A stretch of DNA of 64,000 bases from Anderseniella sp963700885 (GCA_963700885.1 CAVOZJ010000016.1:62001-126000); one strand, 5' to 3'; shown: positions 35,799 through 45,355, numbered from the stretch's first letter. Translations and numbers: made by a program. The notes: generated from the letters alone by a model not told the origin.

Positions 35799-36176
35799 AA
35801 CAGGACACTACCGAGACCTTCTGGATGGACTTCCTGCGTAGCCTGAAGGCCCGCGGGCTCGATGGCGTGAAGCTTGTGGTCAGCGACGCTCACACCGGCC
35901 TGAAAGGGGCGATCTCGCGCGTCTTCGAGGCAACCTGGTGCCGATGTCGTCGGGATCTTCCCGAACGAGGCATCGATCATGCGTCTGATAGGCGCCGGGC
36001 TGTTCGAGCAGAACGACGAATGGCAGACCTCGAGCCGCTACATGATGGTCGAGGCGTTCGCCCAGATCGACAAGGAGGAGATCGACCCCATTCTCAGCAT
36101 AACAACGAAAGCTGCCTGATCATGACCTCAGGCCATCCGGGAGTTTGCACCACCTTGACGGACGCTACCCTCCGGT
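35799..36176 (+). pseudogene. Internally deleted IS256-family transposase
   Basis: TETFWMDFLRSLKARGLDGV and KLVVSDAHTGLKGAISRVFE belong to the DDE core. After a deletion and frame change at about 35938 the C-terminus reads VVGIFPNEASIMRLIGAGLF and NDEWQTSSRYMM, ending at TGA 36117. The remaining bases to about 36176 resemble the IS256 right end. Confidence 0.8.
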
Positions 36177-36283
36177 GCCGGGGGGGCGGTAGCCAAGGTC
36201 GCCGTTCACTGAAACAGCGGTGTAATCCGAAGGCGTTGTGAAAAGGCTTATGGTGTCAAACGCTTGTTTATTACGGTGTCAGT

Positions 36284-37273
36284 ATGAAGATCAACATTCC
36301 ACTCATTAGAGCCGGTGCACTCTCTCCCATCATCCGATGGGCGAGTGATACTGGAAAGCCGATTGATGAGATCTTGTCCGAGGCTGACATGGAGTATGTC
36401 TCCCTCGCGGACATTGATACGCCGGTGCCTATGCGCAATGCTGGGTTGCTTCTGTCAATCCTTGCGCGGCTTGAAGGACCGAATGTGTGTTGCCGCATTG
36501 CCTTTGACTCGGACATCATGGAACTGGGCCCAATTGGGGCAATCGCACTGGCGGCACCAACTCCCCGGCTGGCTCTTGAAGCGGTCAGCATGAACATGGC
36601 AAGCCATAGCACGCATGAGGTGATTTCTGTTGAATCAACCAGTGCATGCATAACGGTGGGGTATGGGTGTTCTGTACGCTTCGAACCGATAGTGCTGCAT
36701 CTGATACAGCAATATACCGCGTCACTGATCTATCGCTTGATCAGCGTGACGGCTAACGACGAACCCCCGTTTACCAGCGTTTCGATGTTTCCGCATCCGG
36801 AACACGGTTTGACTCACTTGTCAAAGTGGTTTCAGGTCCAACCTCGTACTGAGCTAGATGGCTATATGCGCATTGAAGTGCCTGCCAGATTGGCGAACAA
36901 AGCATTTCGAATCTCCGGTGATCGGGTCGTCGGAGCCTATGGAAAACTAAACCTTGACCGGATCGATACAAGCCTCGAAGGAACTATCGAATCTATCTTG
37001 CAACTGCACCTGGGCACAGGCAAGCCGTCTATAGATCGTCTGGCCATAGCGGCAGGCTGCTCGCGCCGCACGCTGCAACGTGCTCTGGCCGAGCGCAACC
37101 TAACATTTTCCGATCTGCTTGATGACGTTCGGCGGCAAATTGCAACGAAAGAACTCGCGAACCAATCAGTATCTCGAACTGACCTTGCCAGAGCACTCGG
37201 ATACTCCCGGCAATCAACATTGTCCCACGCTATGCGGCGATGGAAACCATCATCCGATAGCAAGAAGTGGTGA
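36284..37273 (+). CDS. AraC-family transcriptional regulator
   Basis: The 329 residues comprise an N-terminal OruR/ArgR-type sensor domain (MKINIPLIRAGALSPIIRWA, PVPMRNAGLLLSILARLEGP) and C-terminal helix-turn-helix text (PSIDRLAIAAGCSRRTLQRA and RTDLARALGYSRQSTLSHAM). The second helix-turn-helix ends a little short of the family average, but the recognition helix is present. Its most likely targets are the small genes just downstream (37582 onward) or itself. The upstream sequence begins at the IS256 relic, so its original promoter may be altered. Confidence 0.83.
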   Translation: MKINIPLIRAGALSPIIRWASDTGKPIDEILSEADMEYVSLADIDTPVPMRNAGLLLSILARLEGPNVCCRIAFDSDIMELGPIGAIALAAPTPRLALEAVSMNMASHSTHEVISVESTSACITVGYGCSVRFEPIVLHLIQQYTASLIYRLISVTANDEPPFTSVSMFPHPEHGLTHLSKWFQVQPRTELDGYMRIEVPARLANKAFRISGDRVVGAYGKLNLDRIDTSLEGTIESILQLHLGTGKPSIDRLAIAAGCSRRTLQRALAERNLTFSDLLDDVRRQIATKELANQSVSRTDLARALGYSRQSTLSHAMRRWKPSSDSKKW

Positions 37274-37581
37274 AAGCTCAAATCTTGTGCAGATTTATTG
37301 TGCGATGTCAGACCAACCTCGTTCTGTCTTCTAAGCTGGTCCATGCGGCAATTTGAACCCGACTCGCTTGTGATCCCAGTACTTGGCCAAGTTGGCACGA
37401 AAAAGCAACGCCTTCCCAATTGCCTGAGTTAGTTTCCGTCGAGATCTGGGGCGATTGATGATGGACATCTTTGATGCCTGTCAAAGCTTCCCGCAGCGTC
37501 GGTCATTGCCTACTGGAACTTGTCCCGCCCGCTCGCGGGCAGCGTCTGATAGGAGTGCAGCGTCTAACAGGAGTGATATCA

Positions 37582-37677
37582 ATGAAGTTCCGCCATGCCG
37601 CAGGTCTTTGGGTGACCTTTGGTTGCCTCTTGTTCGCCCCGCGTTGCGGATACTACCCCTATCCACCGTGCTACTGA
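37582..37677 (+). CDS. 31-residue exported peptide rich in Tyr, Pro and Cys
   Basis: ATG 37582 follows AACAGGAG at eight bases. The peptide has a basic start, a hydrophobic core (GLWVTFGCLLFAP) and the short tail RCGYYPYPPCY. The core looks like a signal sequence or single anchor, and the two Cys in the tail could pair. It lies between an AraC-type regulator and another start with a signal peptide. The strong ribosome site argues for translation. Comparable tails occur in the small protein at 28291-28605. Function unknown. Confidence 0.5.
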   Translation: MKFRHAAGLWVTFGCLLFAPRCGYYPYPPCY

Positions 37678-37740
37678 TGAATCAAGCATCATTATGCAGA
37701 TGTTGAGTGATCGTACCCACATCGAGATGAAAGAGAAATC

Positions 37741-37913
37741 ATGACTATTGCTAAACGTAGCGCGAAAATCCTGGCTCTGGCCGCTGCCATGTTTTCTGTC
37801 ATCCTGCGTCAGGCTGATGAAGGAGCGCCGGTGGCAGAGGTGTGCCGCAAGGCCGGTATCAGCGACGCGACATTCTACAACTGGCGCAAACGCTATGGCG
37901 GGCTGACGCCATA
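37741..37913 (+). pseudogene. Signal-peptide start fused to an IS3 OrfA piece
   Basis: ATG 37741 starts MTIAKRSAKILALAAAMFSV, a signal peptide, but from about 37799 the frame reads ILRQADEGAPVAEVCRKAGI and SDATFYNWRKRYGGL, the helix-turn-helix of an IS3 OrfA. The exported protein that once started here has lost everything after its signal peptide. Confidence 0.65.
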
Positions 37914-37944
37914 CTCTGCCAACCGAGCCCGGCTGGTGTCCTGC

Positions 37945-38982
37945 TCACCGGTCGATGCGCACGAGTTCGACGCGGCGGTTCTGCTTGCGGCCTTGCAGGG
38001 TGTCGTTGCGGCCCTTGGGTTGCGAAGAGCCGAGGCCTTGCGTTTCCAGCCGGCCGGGATCAATGCCATGGCGGTTGACCAGCGCAGCCTTCACCGCGTC
38101 GGCGCGGCGTTGCGACAGCTCCACATTGTAGCCGGCCTTGCCGATGGAGTCGGTGTGACCGTTGATCATTAGCCGCCAGCCCGGATTGAGCCGCAGGGTT
38201 TCTCCGATATCGGCAATGGTGTCGGCAGCCTCGGGGCGGATCGTCGCCTTGTCGAAGTCGAAGTGAATGCCGTACAGGTCGACCCGGCGGATGGTATTGA
38301 GCGTCTGCTCCATGGCTGAGCGCTGGGAGGCGCCCGACGTCACCCGGACGATGCGTTCGGTGCGCGCCCGGCCTTCGCCGCTGATGCTCACCGTCGATTG
38401 CAGGATGATCGGGTTGTTGCGGTCATCGTAGATGTAGAACTCGGCTTCCGCCCGCTTGTTGCCCCGGCCGAACACGCCTCTCGCCAACACTGCCGGCAGG
38501 CTCACCAGCTGATCTTCTATCAGGATCGACACGCGCAGCTGCTTCACAAGGTCAAGACGTCCGTCGAGCCGTGACAGGTTGGCGTCATATATCAGCGCGT
38601 ACGGCACGCTGCCTGTCGAGCGCAGCTGCTCCAGCGCCGCCGTCGACAACCCCATGGCGGTCGAACCAGGGATCACACGCGGCATCTTGTTGGCATAACC
38701 CATCACGAAGGTGGGGGCCGACACCATGTCGCCGCGCAGCACGCGGCGTTGCGAGACGACGCCGCGCGAGCTCGTATAGCTCAGGTCAACCCCCTCGGGA
38801 TCGACGCCGGTCATCACCGTGTTGCTCTATGCATCCGGACCAAAGCCGCTTTCAAATGCCGTGGTCACCTCAAGCCCCGGATGGGCGGCGAACGGCCCGC
38901 GGTTCTGGGCCTGCACCTCCATGGCGAACAACACCATGAGCATTGCGCCGGCAACTGCACACAACATTCTTGCGATCGTCAT
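37945..38982 (-). CDS. OmpA-domain outer-membrane protein with in-frame amber codon
   Basis: The start ATG 38982, after GAGGGCGGAA, gives a signal peptide (MLCAVAGAMLMVLFAMEVQA). A TAG at 38827-38829 interrupts the frame after ESGFGPDA. The frame then continues without other defects: an ATG at 38814-38816 is only a possible restart. The C-terminal peptidoglycan-binding domain is perfect: IHFDFDKATIRPEAADTIAD, INGHTDSIGKAGYNVELSQR and RRADAVKAAL, with the last RKQNRRVEL block. Either the mutation is recent, the base is a sequencing error, or the stop is suppressed. It anchors the outer membrane to peptidoglycan. Neighbours are Cys-rich and MscS genes in the same direction. Confidence 0.78.
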
Positions 38983-39064
38983 TTTTTCCGCCCTCTCAGG
39001 TTCAATCGGACACAGCGATAGCTGCATCGTGTCTTGCAACGGTCCTCACTGAAGCCCTTCAGGC

Positions 39065-39517
39065 TCAGGGGTTGTTCTTCATGAACACATCCACCGCTTC
39101 CTGGCATGGCTCCGACACCTTTGCCTTGTTGTCGATCAAGCACTGAGCCAGTCGGCCTTCGCCCGGTTCAACACTGCCGCAAATGGCTTCGATGTCCGCA
39201 CTGCAGGCCTCGACCGCCAACTGCATGTTGTTGATGGTGCCACCCAGTTCGGCGATGGCATCGAACACGGCGCCCGCGCAGTTGTCGCTCAGCTGGTCGC
39301 CATGGGCGAGCGCACACATGAGCAGGCGGCCCTCGCCGGGCGTCACTGTCGCGCAAAACTTTTCCGATTCGCTCTTGCAGGACTCCGCCAGATCATCGAC
39401 GACCTCGTCGGCCCGATCCATGAAGCGCGCCATAGCTTCGTTTTCGGCAGATGCCTGAACAGGTGCAAGAAGGGTAATGGCGGCAAGCCCAGCCAGAGCC
39501 GGGATCGTGTACTTCAT
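39065..39517 (-). CDS. Periplasmic cysteine-rich-repeat protein
   Basis: ATG 39517 follows AAGGAGAAA and gives 150 residues with a signal peptide (YTIPALAGLAAITLLAPVQA). Two repeats share the pattern C..E..xFCATVTPGEGRLLMCAL and CSADIEAICGSVEPGEGRLA, i.e. Cys-x-n-Cys then PGEGRL-x-x-C. They match the Cys-rich repeat also found in eukaryotic Golgi GLG1, which occurs in many proteobacterial exported proteins. Eight or so Cys probably form disulfides. It lies between the MscS gene and the OmpA gene, same strand; co-transcription is likely for mscS to this gene because only 80 bp separate them. Confidence 0.8.
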   Translation of the reverse strand: MKYTIPALAGLAAITLLAPVQASAENEAMARFMDRADEVVDDLAESCKSESEKFCATVTPGEGRLLMCALAHGDQLSDNCAGAVFDAIAELGGTINNMQLAVEACSADIEAICGSVEPGEGRLAQCLIDNKAKVSEPCQEAVDVFMKNNP

Positions 39518-39597
39518 GCTGTTTCTCCTTCTGAACATTTCCGCACCCACCACGGGCAGGGACAAATCAGCCTGCCGGCTGCACAGGCGCCGGCCGT

Positions 39598-41808
39598 TCA
39601 TAAGCCGCCAGCTTTCTTTCGCGCGCTCGCCTTCCTGGCAACGACACTGCGGGCAGCACCGCCGCCATCACTGTCGGAACCGGAGACCCTGACCGTTGGC
39701 CGTGCGAACTCGATACCGTTCTCTTCGAAAAGCTGCTTGATCATCGGATAAAGCTTCTTCCGGACCTCCCATTGACCATTGGGGATGCAAGTCACCTTGG
39801 TCTTTATCTCGATGCCATATTCGCCAAAGTTTTCCACGCGCTGCATCTTCAACGGCTCGATGATTTTCGGGCCAATTTCCGGATCGGCGGCCAGTTCCTG
39901 GCCTGCCTTCTTGATCAGTTTGCGAGCTTTATCCAGATCTGTGTCATAGGTGACCTGGAAGCTCAGCTTGTCGATGACGAAGTCGCGGCTGAGGTTCTGG
40001 ACAGCACCCAGGTCGCCGAACGGGATGGTGTAGATCGGACCGCGATGGTGGCGCAGCCGGACCGAGCGCAGGCTGAATGACTCCACCGTGCCCTTGTAGC
40101 TGCCGGCTATGATGTACTCGCCAACCCGGAAGGCATCGTCGAACAGGTAGAACATGCCGCTGATGATGTCCTTGACCAGCGTCTGTGCGCCAAAGCCGAT
40201 GGCCACGCCGACAATGCCCGCGCTGGCGATCAAGGGGCCGATCTCTATGCCGACTGCCGACAACCCCATGAAGACGGTCAGCGTCAGCAGGAACACCATC
40301 GCCGCATTGCGCACGATCGGCAGCAGCGTCCTCAGCTTGGCCGCGCGAACGGTCTCGGCCTGACCGGATTCGCCAAGATCTGGCATGCTGGCAAGCTTGG
40401 AGTCGATAAGTGTCCTGATCAGCTGCCAGGCAAGATCCCCGATCAGGAAAATCGTCAATACACTGATGCCACTGCGCGACAGCCGGCTCAGCAGATCCTT
40501 GTTGTCGGCCAGTCCGGTGAGGCTCAGGTTCCAGCCCCAGGCCAGAACCACGATGGCCCCGAAGAACAGCGCGGCGCGTACCGCGCGTTCTACGACCGTT
40601 GCCCACACGCTGGCCGGTTGTTCAACCGGAATGGCATCGCCGACGTGTGCATCGGCATTGGCGGCAGCGGGCATCCCGGGCCTGAACAGCGCCTCAACCG
40701 AAAGCCGCGCATAGCGCACGGCAAGCGGCAACGCCAGCACCACGGCCAGCAGCCAGAACAGCTTCATGGCGCTGAGCGCCCACAGCAGCCACAGCGTGCA
40801 GAAACCCAGTGCGTAGCCCCAGCCGGCCCGCAAACGCAGGCCGATGGCCAACAGACCGAGGCCCAGCACATAGGCGAACAGCTGCGACACCTTGAAATCG
40901 ATGCCGAGCGTCCTGATCAACAGGACTACTGCATACCCCATGGCGTACCAGCCTATTGCCAGGGTAGTGATGCGGACCATGTGTCCGGCCTGCCGGTCAT
41001 CTACCGGCACAATGCGCAAGACTTCCCGGCCGGGCGCGAACAGCACCTGCAGCAGGTTCCACGCTGCCCACGTCACCACCACCACAAGCAGCAAGGCAAC
41101 GATGGCCGCCTCCGGCAAGGCCGGCCACTGCAGCAGTGCAAACAACACGACGCTGCCGAGGGTGAAAGCCACAACGTTGCCGGCCCTGAGCACCAGGTGC
41201 TGGCCGATCAGACCGACCCTCTCGGACGGCTCTGCGGGCAAGGCCGTTTCGAGCGCGCGCCAAGCACCGGAACTCAGCAGCTTGAACGCCCAAACCGCAA
41301 CTGCACCAAGTGCGGCAAAGCCCGTCACCAGCAGCACGATCCAGCCCGGCCCGTAGCCGGGCGCGCGTTCGGCAAAGCTGTCCATAGTCCGGCCAAGCTC
41401 GCCAGGCAGGCGCGGCACTGCCCTGACGATGTCGATGACGTGGGACTGGATTGCCCCCAGCCGGTTGACCAGCGTAATGCCTGGTGACGGCCGGTCCGGC
41501 TCAGGCTGTTTCTCGGTCGCCTGCTGGCGCTGCTGCTTGACCCAGGACTGCACGTCCTGGTCCTCCAGCAAGTCCAGCAGCAGCAGGATCTTGGGAGACT
41601 GACTGGTTCCGCCTGCCGTGTTGCCACCCGCCGTCTGCGCAGCCGCAGCCCCTGCAATAAGGCACAGGCCAAGGGCCAGCGGCATGAGCAGCGATAAGAT
41701 AAGGCGACACTGGATAACGAACCGACGGTCAGCAGACTGCCAGCAAACTGCAGCTGGCAAGTGTTTTTTCCGCATGCAGGACCTCAAGATTGACAACCGA
41801 GCAGTCAA
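39598..41808 (-). CDS. MscS-family mechanosensitive channel, long type
   Basis: The protein has up to 736 residues; ATG 41772 (MRKKHLPAAV) is the likelier start. It has a signal peptide ending near AAAAQ, a periplasmic region, about ten further helices, and a C-terminal MscS core: GLSAVGIEIGPLIASAGIVG, VAIGFGAQTLVKDIISGMFY, LFDDAFRVGEYIIAGSYKGT and SVRLRHHRGPIYTIPFGDLG. The pore helix is Gly/Ala-packed as expected. The channel opens on membrane stretch and releases solutes. The large N-terminal part is like that of YbdG/YnaI-type or DUF3772-like relatives. The start is preceded by the repeated motif at 41842. Confidence 0.87.
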   Translation of the reverse strand: MTARLSILRSCMRKKHLPAAVCWQSADRRFVIQCRLILSLLMPLALGLCLIAGAAAAQTAGGNTAGGTSQSPKILLLLDLLEDQDVQSWVKQQRQQATEKQPEPDRPSPGITLVNRLGAIQSHVIDIVRAVPRLPGELGRTMDSFAERAPGYGPGWIVLLVTGFAALGAVAVWAFKLLSSGAWRALETALPAEPSERVGLIGQHLVLRAGNVVAFTLGSVVLFALLQWPALPEAAIVALLLVVVVTWAAWNLLQVLFAPGREVLRIVPVDDRQAGHMVRITTLAIGWYAMGYAVVLLIRTLGIDFKVSQLFAYVLGLGLLAIGLRLRAGWGYALGFCTLWLLWALSAMKLFWLLAVVLALPLAVRYARLSVEALFRPGMPAAANADAHVGDAIPVEQPASVWATVVERAVRAALFFGAIVVLAWGWNLSLTGLADNKDLLSRLSRSGISVLTIFLIGDLAWQLIRTLIDSKLASMPDLGESGQAETVRAAKLRTLLPIVRNAAMVFLLTLTVFMGLSAVGIEIGPLIASAGIVGVAIGFGAQTLVKDIISGMFYLFDDAFRVGEYIIAGSYKGTVESFSLRSVRLRHHRGPIYTIPFGDLGAVQNLSRDFVIDKLSFQVTYDTDLDKARKLIKKAGQELAADPEIGPKIIEPLKMQRVENFGEYGIEIKTKVTCIPNGQWEVRKKLYPMIKQLFEENGIEFARPTVRVSGSDSDGGGAARSVVARKASARKKAGGL

Positions 41809-41841
41809 TGGGCTGCCCCACTGAGTGATCCTAGTTGAATG

Positions 41842-41874
41842 CTAGTGCATGGTGGGGATTTAATCCATGGGGAT
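41842..41874. repeat. 33-bp motif shared with 438-470
   Basis: CTAGTGCATGGTGGGGATTT then AATCCATGGGGAT is about 80 percent identical to the stretch at 438-470. Both lie in intergenic DNA. It could be an operator-like element of the channel gene or a trace of an old repeat. Confidence 0.35.
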
Positions 41875-42010
41875 CACGCTCTCCGGTGCAGGGACGGCGA
41901 TAGCCTAGTGCGCTCTTTAAACAACGAAGCCAATCTTGCCGATCTACAATTGAATACCACAATTCATCCTCGCCTCAACATGCCTGATATACGTGATATT
42001 TTGGCACCGG

Positions 42011-42424
42011 CTATTTAGTTTGGTTCCTTTTTCTCCATTCACCGGGCGACAAACCTGACCATCTCTTAAATGCACGCACAAAAGAAGGCGGATCTGAATA
42101 CGCTGTAGCCTCTGCTATCGTAGGGATTTTGGCATACGAGTCTCGGAGCAGTTCCGACGCAATAGCAAAGCGAACGTTGTCCAGTATCTCGTGAAAAGCT
42201 GTTCCCTCCTTGGCGAGGCGGCGATTGAGCGTTCGTCGATGCATTCCAAGCGACTGTGCGACTGCTTCGGCCGATGCATTGCCAACTAGAAGCAATGCAC
42301 GCAATGAACGGGACGCCTGCTCGACTACATTGGCTTCGCCAAGTGCTCTTATCTGCTTTCGGTAGAGCTCAAGTCGTTCTGGTTTTGCATCTTTTATTGG
42401 TGTCTTAAGGATAGCATTGATCGA
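42011..42424 (-). pseudogene. C-terminal part of an AraC-family regulator
   Basis: The frame is continuous from about 42424 (RLELYRKQIRALGEANVVEQ) through the two helix-turn-helix motifs (AEAVAQSLGMHRRTLNRRLA, ATAYSDPPSFVRAFKRWSGL) to the stop. The N-terminal sensor domain is absent; a TGA lies just upstream. It is probably the residue of a full regulator of the same group as the genes at 33057 and 36284. Confidence 0.72.
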
Positions 42425-42922
42425 CGGCTGTCAACGTTCACCTGCCGAACTGTGGGTCGACACGATGCTTCATCCGTTCGCTTGGTTTACTGAAGAGACT
42501 GCCGCCACAAATATTCTCGATAATACAACCGAATCCCAACTGGCATTGAACAGTGCCGGTGGACCCTTGTTCAATTGAGACGCTGCACCTTCTCAGGGCT
42601 CGATTGAAGCCATTCGCTGTGCCCTCACCTGAGATCGATGGATCCTGGCTTGTGCCGGTTGGTACAGAAAGGATTCGCCATGGCTGTGGCCAGCGATGTG
42701 ATTGATAAATCTAGAAGAAGGTAACTTTTGAACCGGGCATATGTCCGCAATTGCCAATTTTTATGTCTTCTATAGCTAATGAAAATGTCTCGTACTGCTA
42801 ATGATCTGCGGATGAAAATTGACTCCGATCAAACAACATTTCCCTGAAGCCAATATGGTCAGTTCCTCTCGGGACCTATTTATTTTCGCAAAGCTGAGCC
42901 TTGCTGAGAATTTATTGGCAAA
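42425..42922. other. No gene recognised
   Basis: Low-GC, no convincing frame. It contains short pieces with ribosome-site-like purine runs but nothing with family likeness. Confidence 0.4.
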
Positions 42923-43050
42923 ATGATGACAAATCAAAAATTCGACCATGAAATATTGCTATTGCAGGGTGGGGGCGCGCTTGGCGCTTATCACGCCGGG
43001 GTTTACGAGGGCCTAGCCGAGGCAGGACATACTCCAACTTGGATATCCGC
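42923..43050 (+). pseudogene. N-terminal piece of a patatin-like phospholipase
   Basis: The start reads MMTNQKFDHEILLLQGGGAL, then GAYHAGVYEGLAEAGHTPTW. The GGGALGAYHAGV oxyanion-hole loop is diagnostic for patatin-type hydrolases, but the nucleophile GxSxG is not reached before the frame joins unrelated DNA at about 43040-43055 and stops at 43090. Confidence 0.7.
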
Positions 43051-43221
43051 CATGACCCTTGGCTGCAAGCGGCGGCCCACTGGCTGGTAGATTGCGAGAA
43101 CCCGGTCTTGGTCAACTGGGCGGTACTAGATCTTGGAAGCGCACGGTGCTTGGCCAGGAACCCACGTTGTACCGAATGTGAGCTTCATCGCTGGTGCAAC
43201 ACAGGGAAATCTAACCGTTAA
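43050..43221 (+). pseudogene. C-terminal [4Fe-4S] end of an HhH-GPD DNA glycosylase
   Basis: NPVLVNWAVLDLG then CLARNPRCTECELHRWC gives the exact Cys-x6-Cys-x2-Cys-x5-Cys loop that ends endonuclease III/MutY-type glycosylases. The rest of the protein is missing upstream, where a patatin start is joined out of frame. Confidence 0.6.
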
Positions 43222-43667
43222 GAGTACCGGTCGCAGAAGAACGAGAAGTGGCTGGCGTCGAAGATGCTGGTCAGCCGGATCCATCGCCGCAAGCCGGCAG
43301 GACGCCCGATGCCGAAGCACATCGCACGGGCCAATGCCGGCAAGTCATCGATCCGTGCGGCGGTCGAGCATGTCTTTGCGCACCAGAAGAACCGCTTCGG
43401 GTTGTTTATCCGCACCATCGGGATCGCCCGCGCCGAGGCGAAACTGATCCTGGCCAACATCGCCTACAACTTCGACCGCCTGATCTTCCATGAGCGGGCC
43501 TGCGCCACAGGATGAGTCTGCCCGCACCTGCGAAAATCGACGTTGAGAACACCCCAGGGCATCGCTCCCGGGGCCATAAAGGCCATCAAGACCGCAGAAA
43601 GGCATCAATCAACCGAACTTGTGACGCCGCCGCCTCGAAAATCACCGGTTAATGCGGGTGTCCAGCT
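43222..43667 (+). pseudogene. 3' end of an IS5-type element with its right terminal repeat
   Basis: YRSQKNEKWLASKMLVSRIH, IRAAVEHVFAHQKNRFGLFI and ILANIAYNFDRLIF are nearly identical to the C-terminus of the intact transposase at 61178-62257. The non-coding tail ends at GCGGGTGTCCAGCT (43654-43667), the same terminal repeat as at 62322-62335. Confidence 0.85.
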
Positions 43668-44310
43668 GCAACTGCACGACCAACGCCATCAGGCACTCAT
43701 GCGCTGCAGCCGGGATACGTTCATCACCTTCCTTGGCAATCAGCTCAAGCAAGGCTTCCAGACCGTTGCGCCCGGTACCGGCCACGATGCCGAACTCGGC
43801 CAGGTGGGCACGGATCGCATTGGTCAAGGTAACCCGCTGGCGCACGAACAGCTGGCGGGTCCGGTGCAGCATCAACACCGACTGCTGCTCCGGTGTCTTG
43901 ATCGCGACGAACCGCATGGTTGGCCGTGTCACGGCCTCGCAGATGGCTTCAGCGTCAGCCGCATCGTTCTTGTTACGCTTCACGTAAGGCTTCACATATC
44001 GAGGCGGCATCAGCTTGACCTCGTGACCAAGCTTGACCAGTTCCCGCGCCCAGTAATGCGATGTCGCGCATGCTTCCATGCCAACCAGACAGGGCGACTG
44101 GCGTTCAAAGAACGGCAGCACTTGCCGCCGCCTCAGCTGCCGCTGCACAACAATGTTGCCGGCCTCATCGATGCCGTGCACCTGGAACACGTTCTTCGCG
44201 ATGTCCAGACCAATCGTGCTAATCTTTTCGATGGATGGCTCCTCCTTGGCGGTTCCTCGAATGACACCACAAGTTTGGCACATCGCGATGCCGGTGGAGA
44301 AGCCGTCCAC
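43668..44310 (-). pseudogene. Truncated IS110 element (5' half of transposase and leader end)
   Basis: The coding part (44232 down to 43668) gives ISTIGLDIAKNVFQVHGIDE, CLVGMEACATSHYWARELV and VKRNKNDAADAEAICEAVTR, nearly identical to the complete copy at 54437-55468. The start ATG is ATC here. The last 150 residues with the second domain are lost at the joint with the IS5 end (43667). Bases 44233-44310 are the conserved leader end. Confidence 0.85.
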
Positions 44311-44509
44311 AGCATCAATACCAGCCGTCGGCTCAACTTCATTAGAGGACATTGGCGGAATCAATGTGTTCATTAGACGCTGGCAGCAGACAGGCAGTTC
44401 GAGAGGCAGATGTTGCGTGTAGATCGCCTCTACGCTCATAAAGCAGCTTGACAGCGGGCGAGCGAATCTTAACAAGCTGATAATTAAAGGCAATTCATGG
44501 TGAAAGTAG

Positions 44510-45355
44510 GTGTCAATGATGTTGGAAGATCAGCGTTCCCATCTGAATAACTTGATCCAGTTGGCCGCCAGCCTCGCAATCGCCACCACCACGATGGCAA
44601 CGGTAGCAAAAGCTGACGAAAGCGAGGACCTTGCCAAGCAGTTGGCCAACCCGATCGCCTCGCTGATCAGCGTGCCAATTCAGGGTAACTATAATACCAA
44701 CATCGGTTCGGCGGAAACCGGCGATAGGTTGACTGTCAATGTTCAACCGGTGATCCCGATTTCCCTCGGTGAAGACTGGAACATGATCTCGCGCACCATT
44801 GTGCCGATCACTTACCAGGATGAAATTTTCCCTGGTGCGGGAGATCAGTTTGGCCTCGGCGATACAGTGCAGAGCCTGTTTTTCTCACCGCAAGAGGTTG
44901 GACCCAGTGGTATAATCTGGGGTGTAGGTCCTGCCTTCCTGGTGCCCACGGGCACAGATTCACTCATGAGTGCGGGCAGATGGGGCGCCGGCCCAACCGG
45001 TGTTATCCTGAAACAGACCGGGCCTCTCACGGTTGGGGCACTGGCCAATCACATCTGGTCGTTTACCGACAACGACCGAACTGAAGAGGTCAGCGCGACC
45101 TTCTTGCAGCCGTTCATTTCCTATACCCAGATGGGCTGGACGTTCTCGCTCAACACCGAGACCAGCTACAACTGGACCACGGACGAGTGGACTGTTCCGA
45201 TCAACGCTGTTGTGAACAAGCTGTCGAGTATCGGCAACCAGCCGGTGCAGTACTTCATGGGCGGACGGTATTGGGCGGTCAGCCCTGATGCCAGCCCGCA
45301 TGATTTCGGGTTCCGGTTCGGCATCACCTTCCTGTTCCCGGCCGGCGGCCTCTAG
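44510..45355 (+). CDS. Outer-membrane transporter-like beta-barrel protein
   Basis: The product has about 279-281 residues (GTG 44510, ATG 44516 or 44519). A signal sequence lies at LIQLAASLAIATTTMATVAK with cleavage near AKA-DE. The mature part begins with ANPIASLISVPIQGNYNTNI, then RLTVNVQPVIPISLGEDWNM and RTIVPITYQDEIFPGAGDQF, a beta-barrel often labelled transporter or neuromedin-U-like in bacterial annotation. It ends in LFPAGGL. Its function is unknown. It stands alone between the IS110 remnant and the recombinase module; the sulfatase, DUF1254 and cyclase genes in this window are of the kind that often accompany it, as a recollection. Confidence 0.78.
   Translation: MSMMLEDQRSHLNNLIQLAASLAIATTTMATVAKADESEDLAKQLANPIASLISVPIQGNYNTNIGSAETGDRLTVNVQPVIPISLGEDWNMISRTIVPITYQDEIFPGAGDQFGLGDTVQSLFFSPQEVGPSGIIWGVGPAFLVPTGTDSLMSAGRWGAGPTGVILKQTGPLTVGALANHIWSFTDNDRTEEVSATFLQPFISYTQMGWTFSLNTETSYNWTTDEWTVPINAVVNKLSSIGNQPVQYFMGGRYWAVSPDASPHDFGFRFGITFLFPAGGL

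Noticed and set aside
40618..41487. A 289-codon frame on the + strand opposite the mscS-type gene
   Set aside because: His/Gln/Pro-rich antisense shadow of a high-GC gene without any family likeness.
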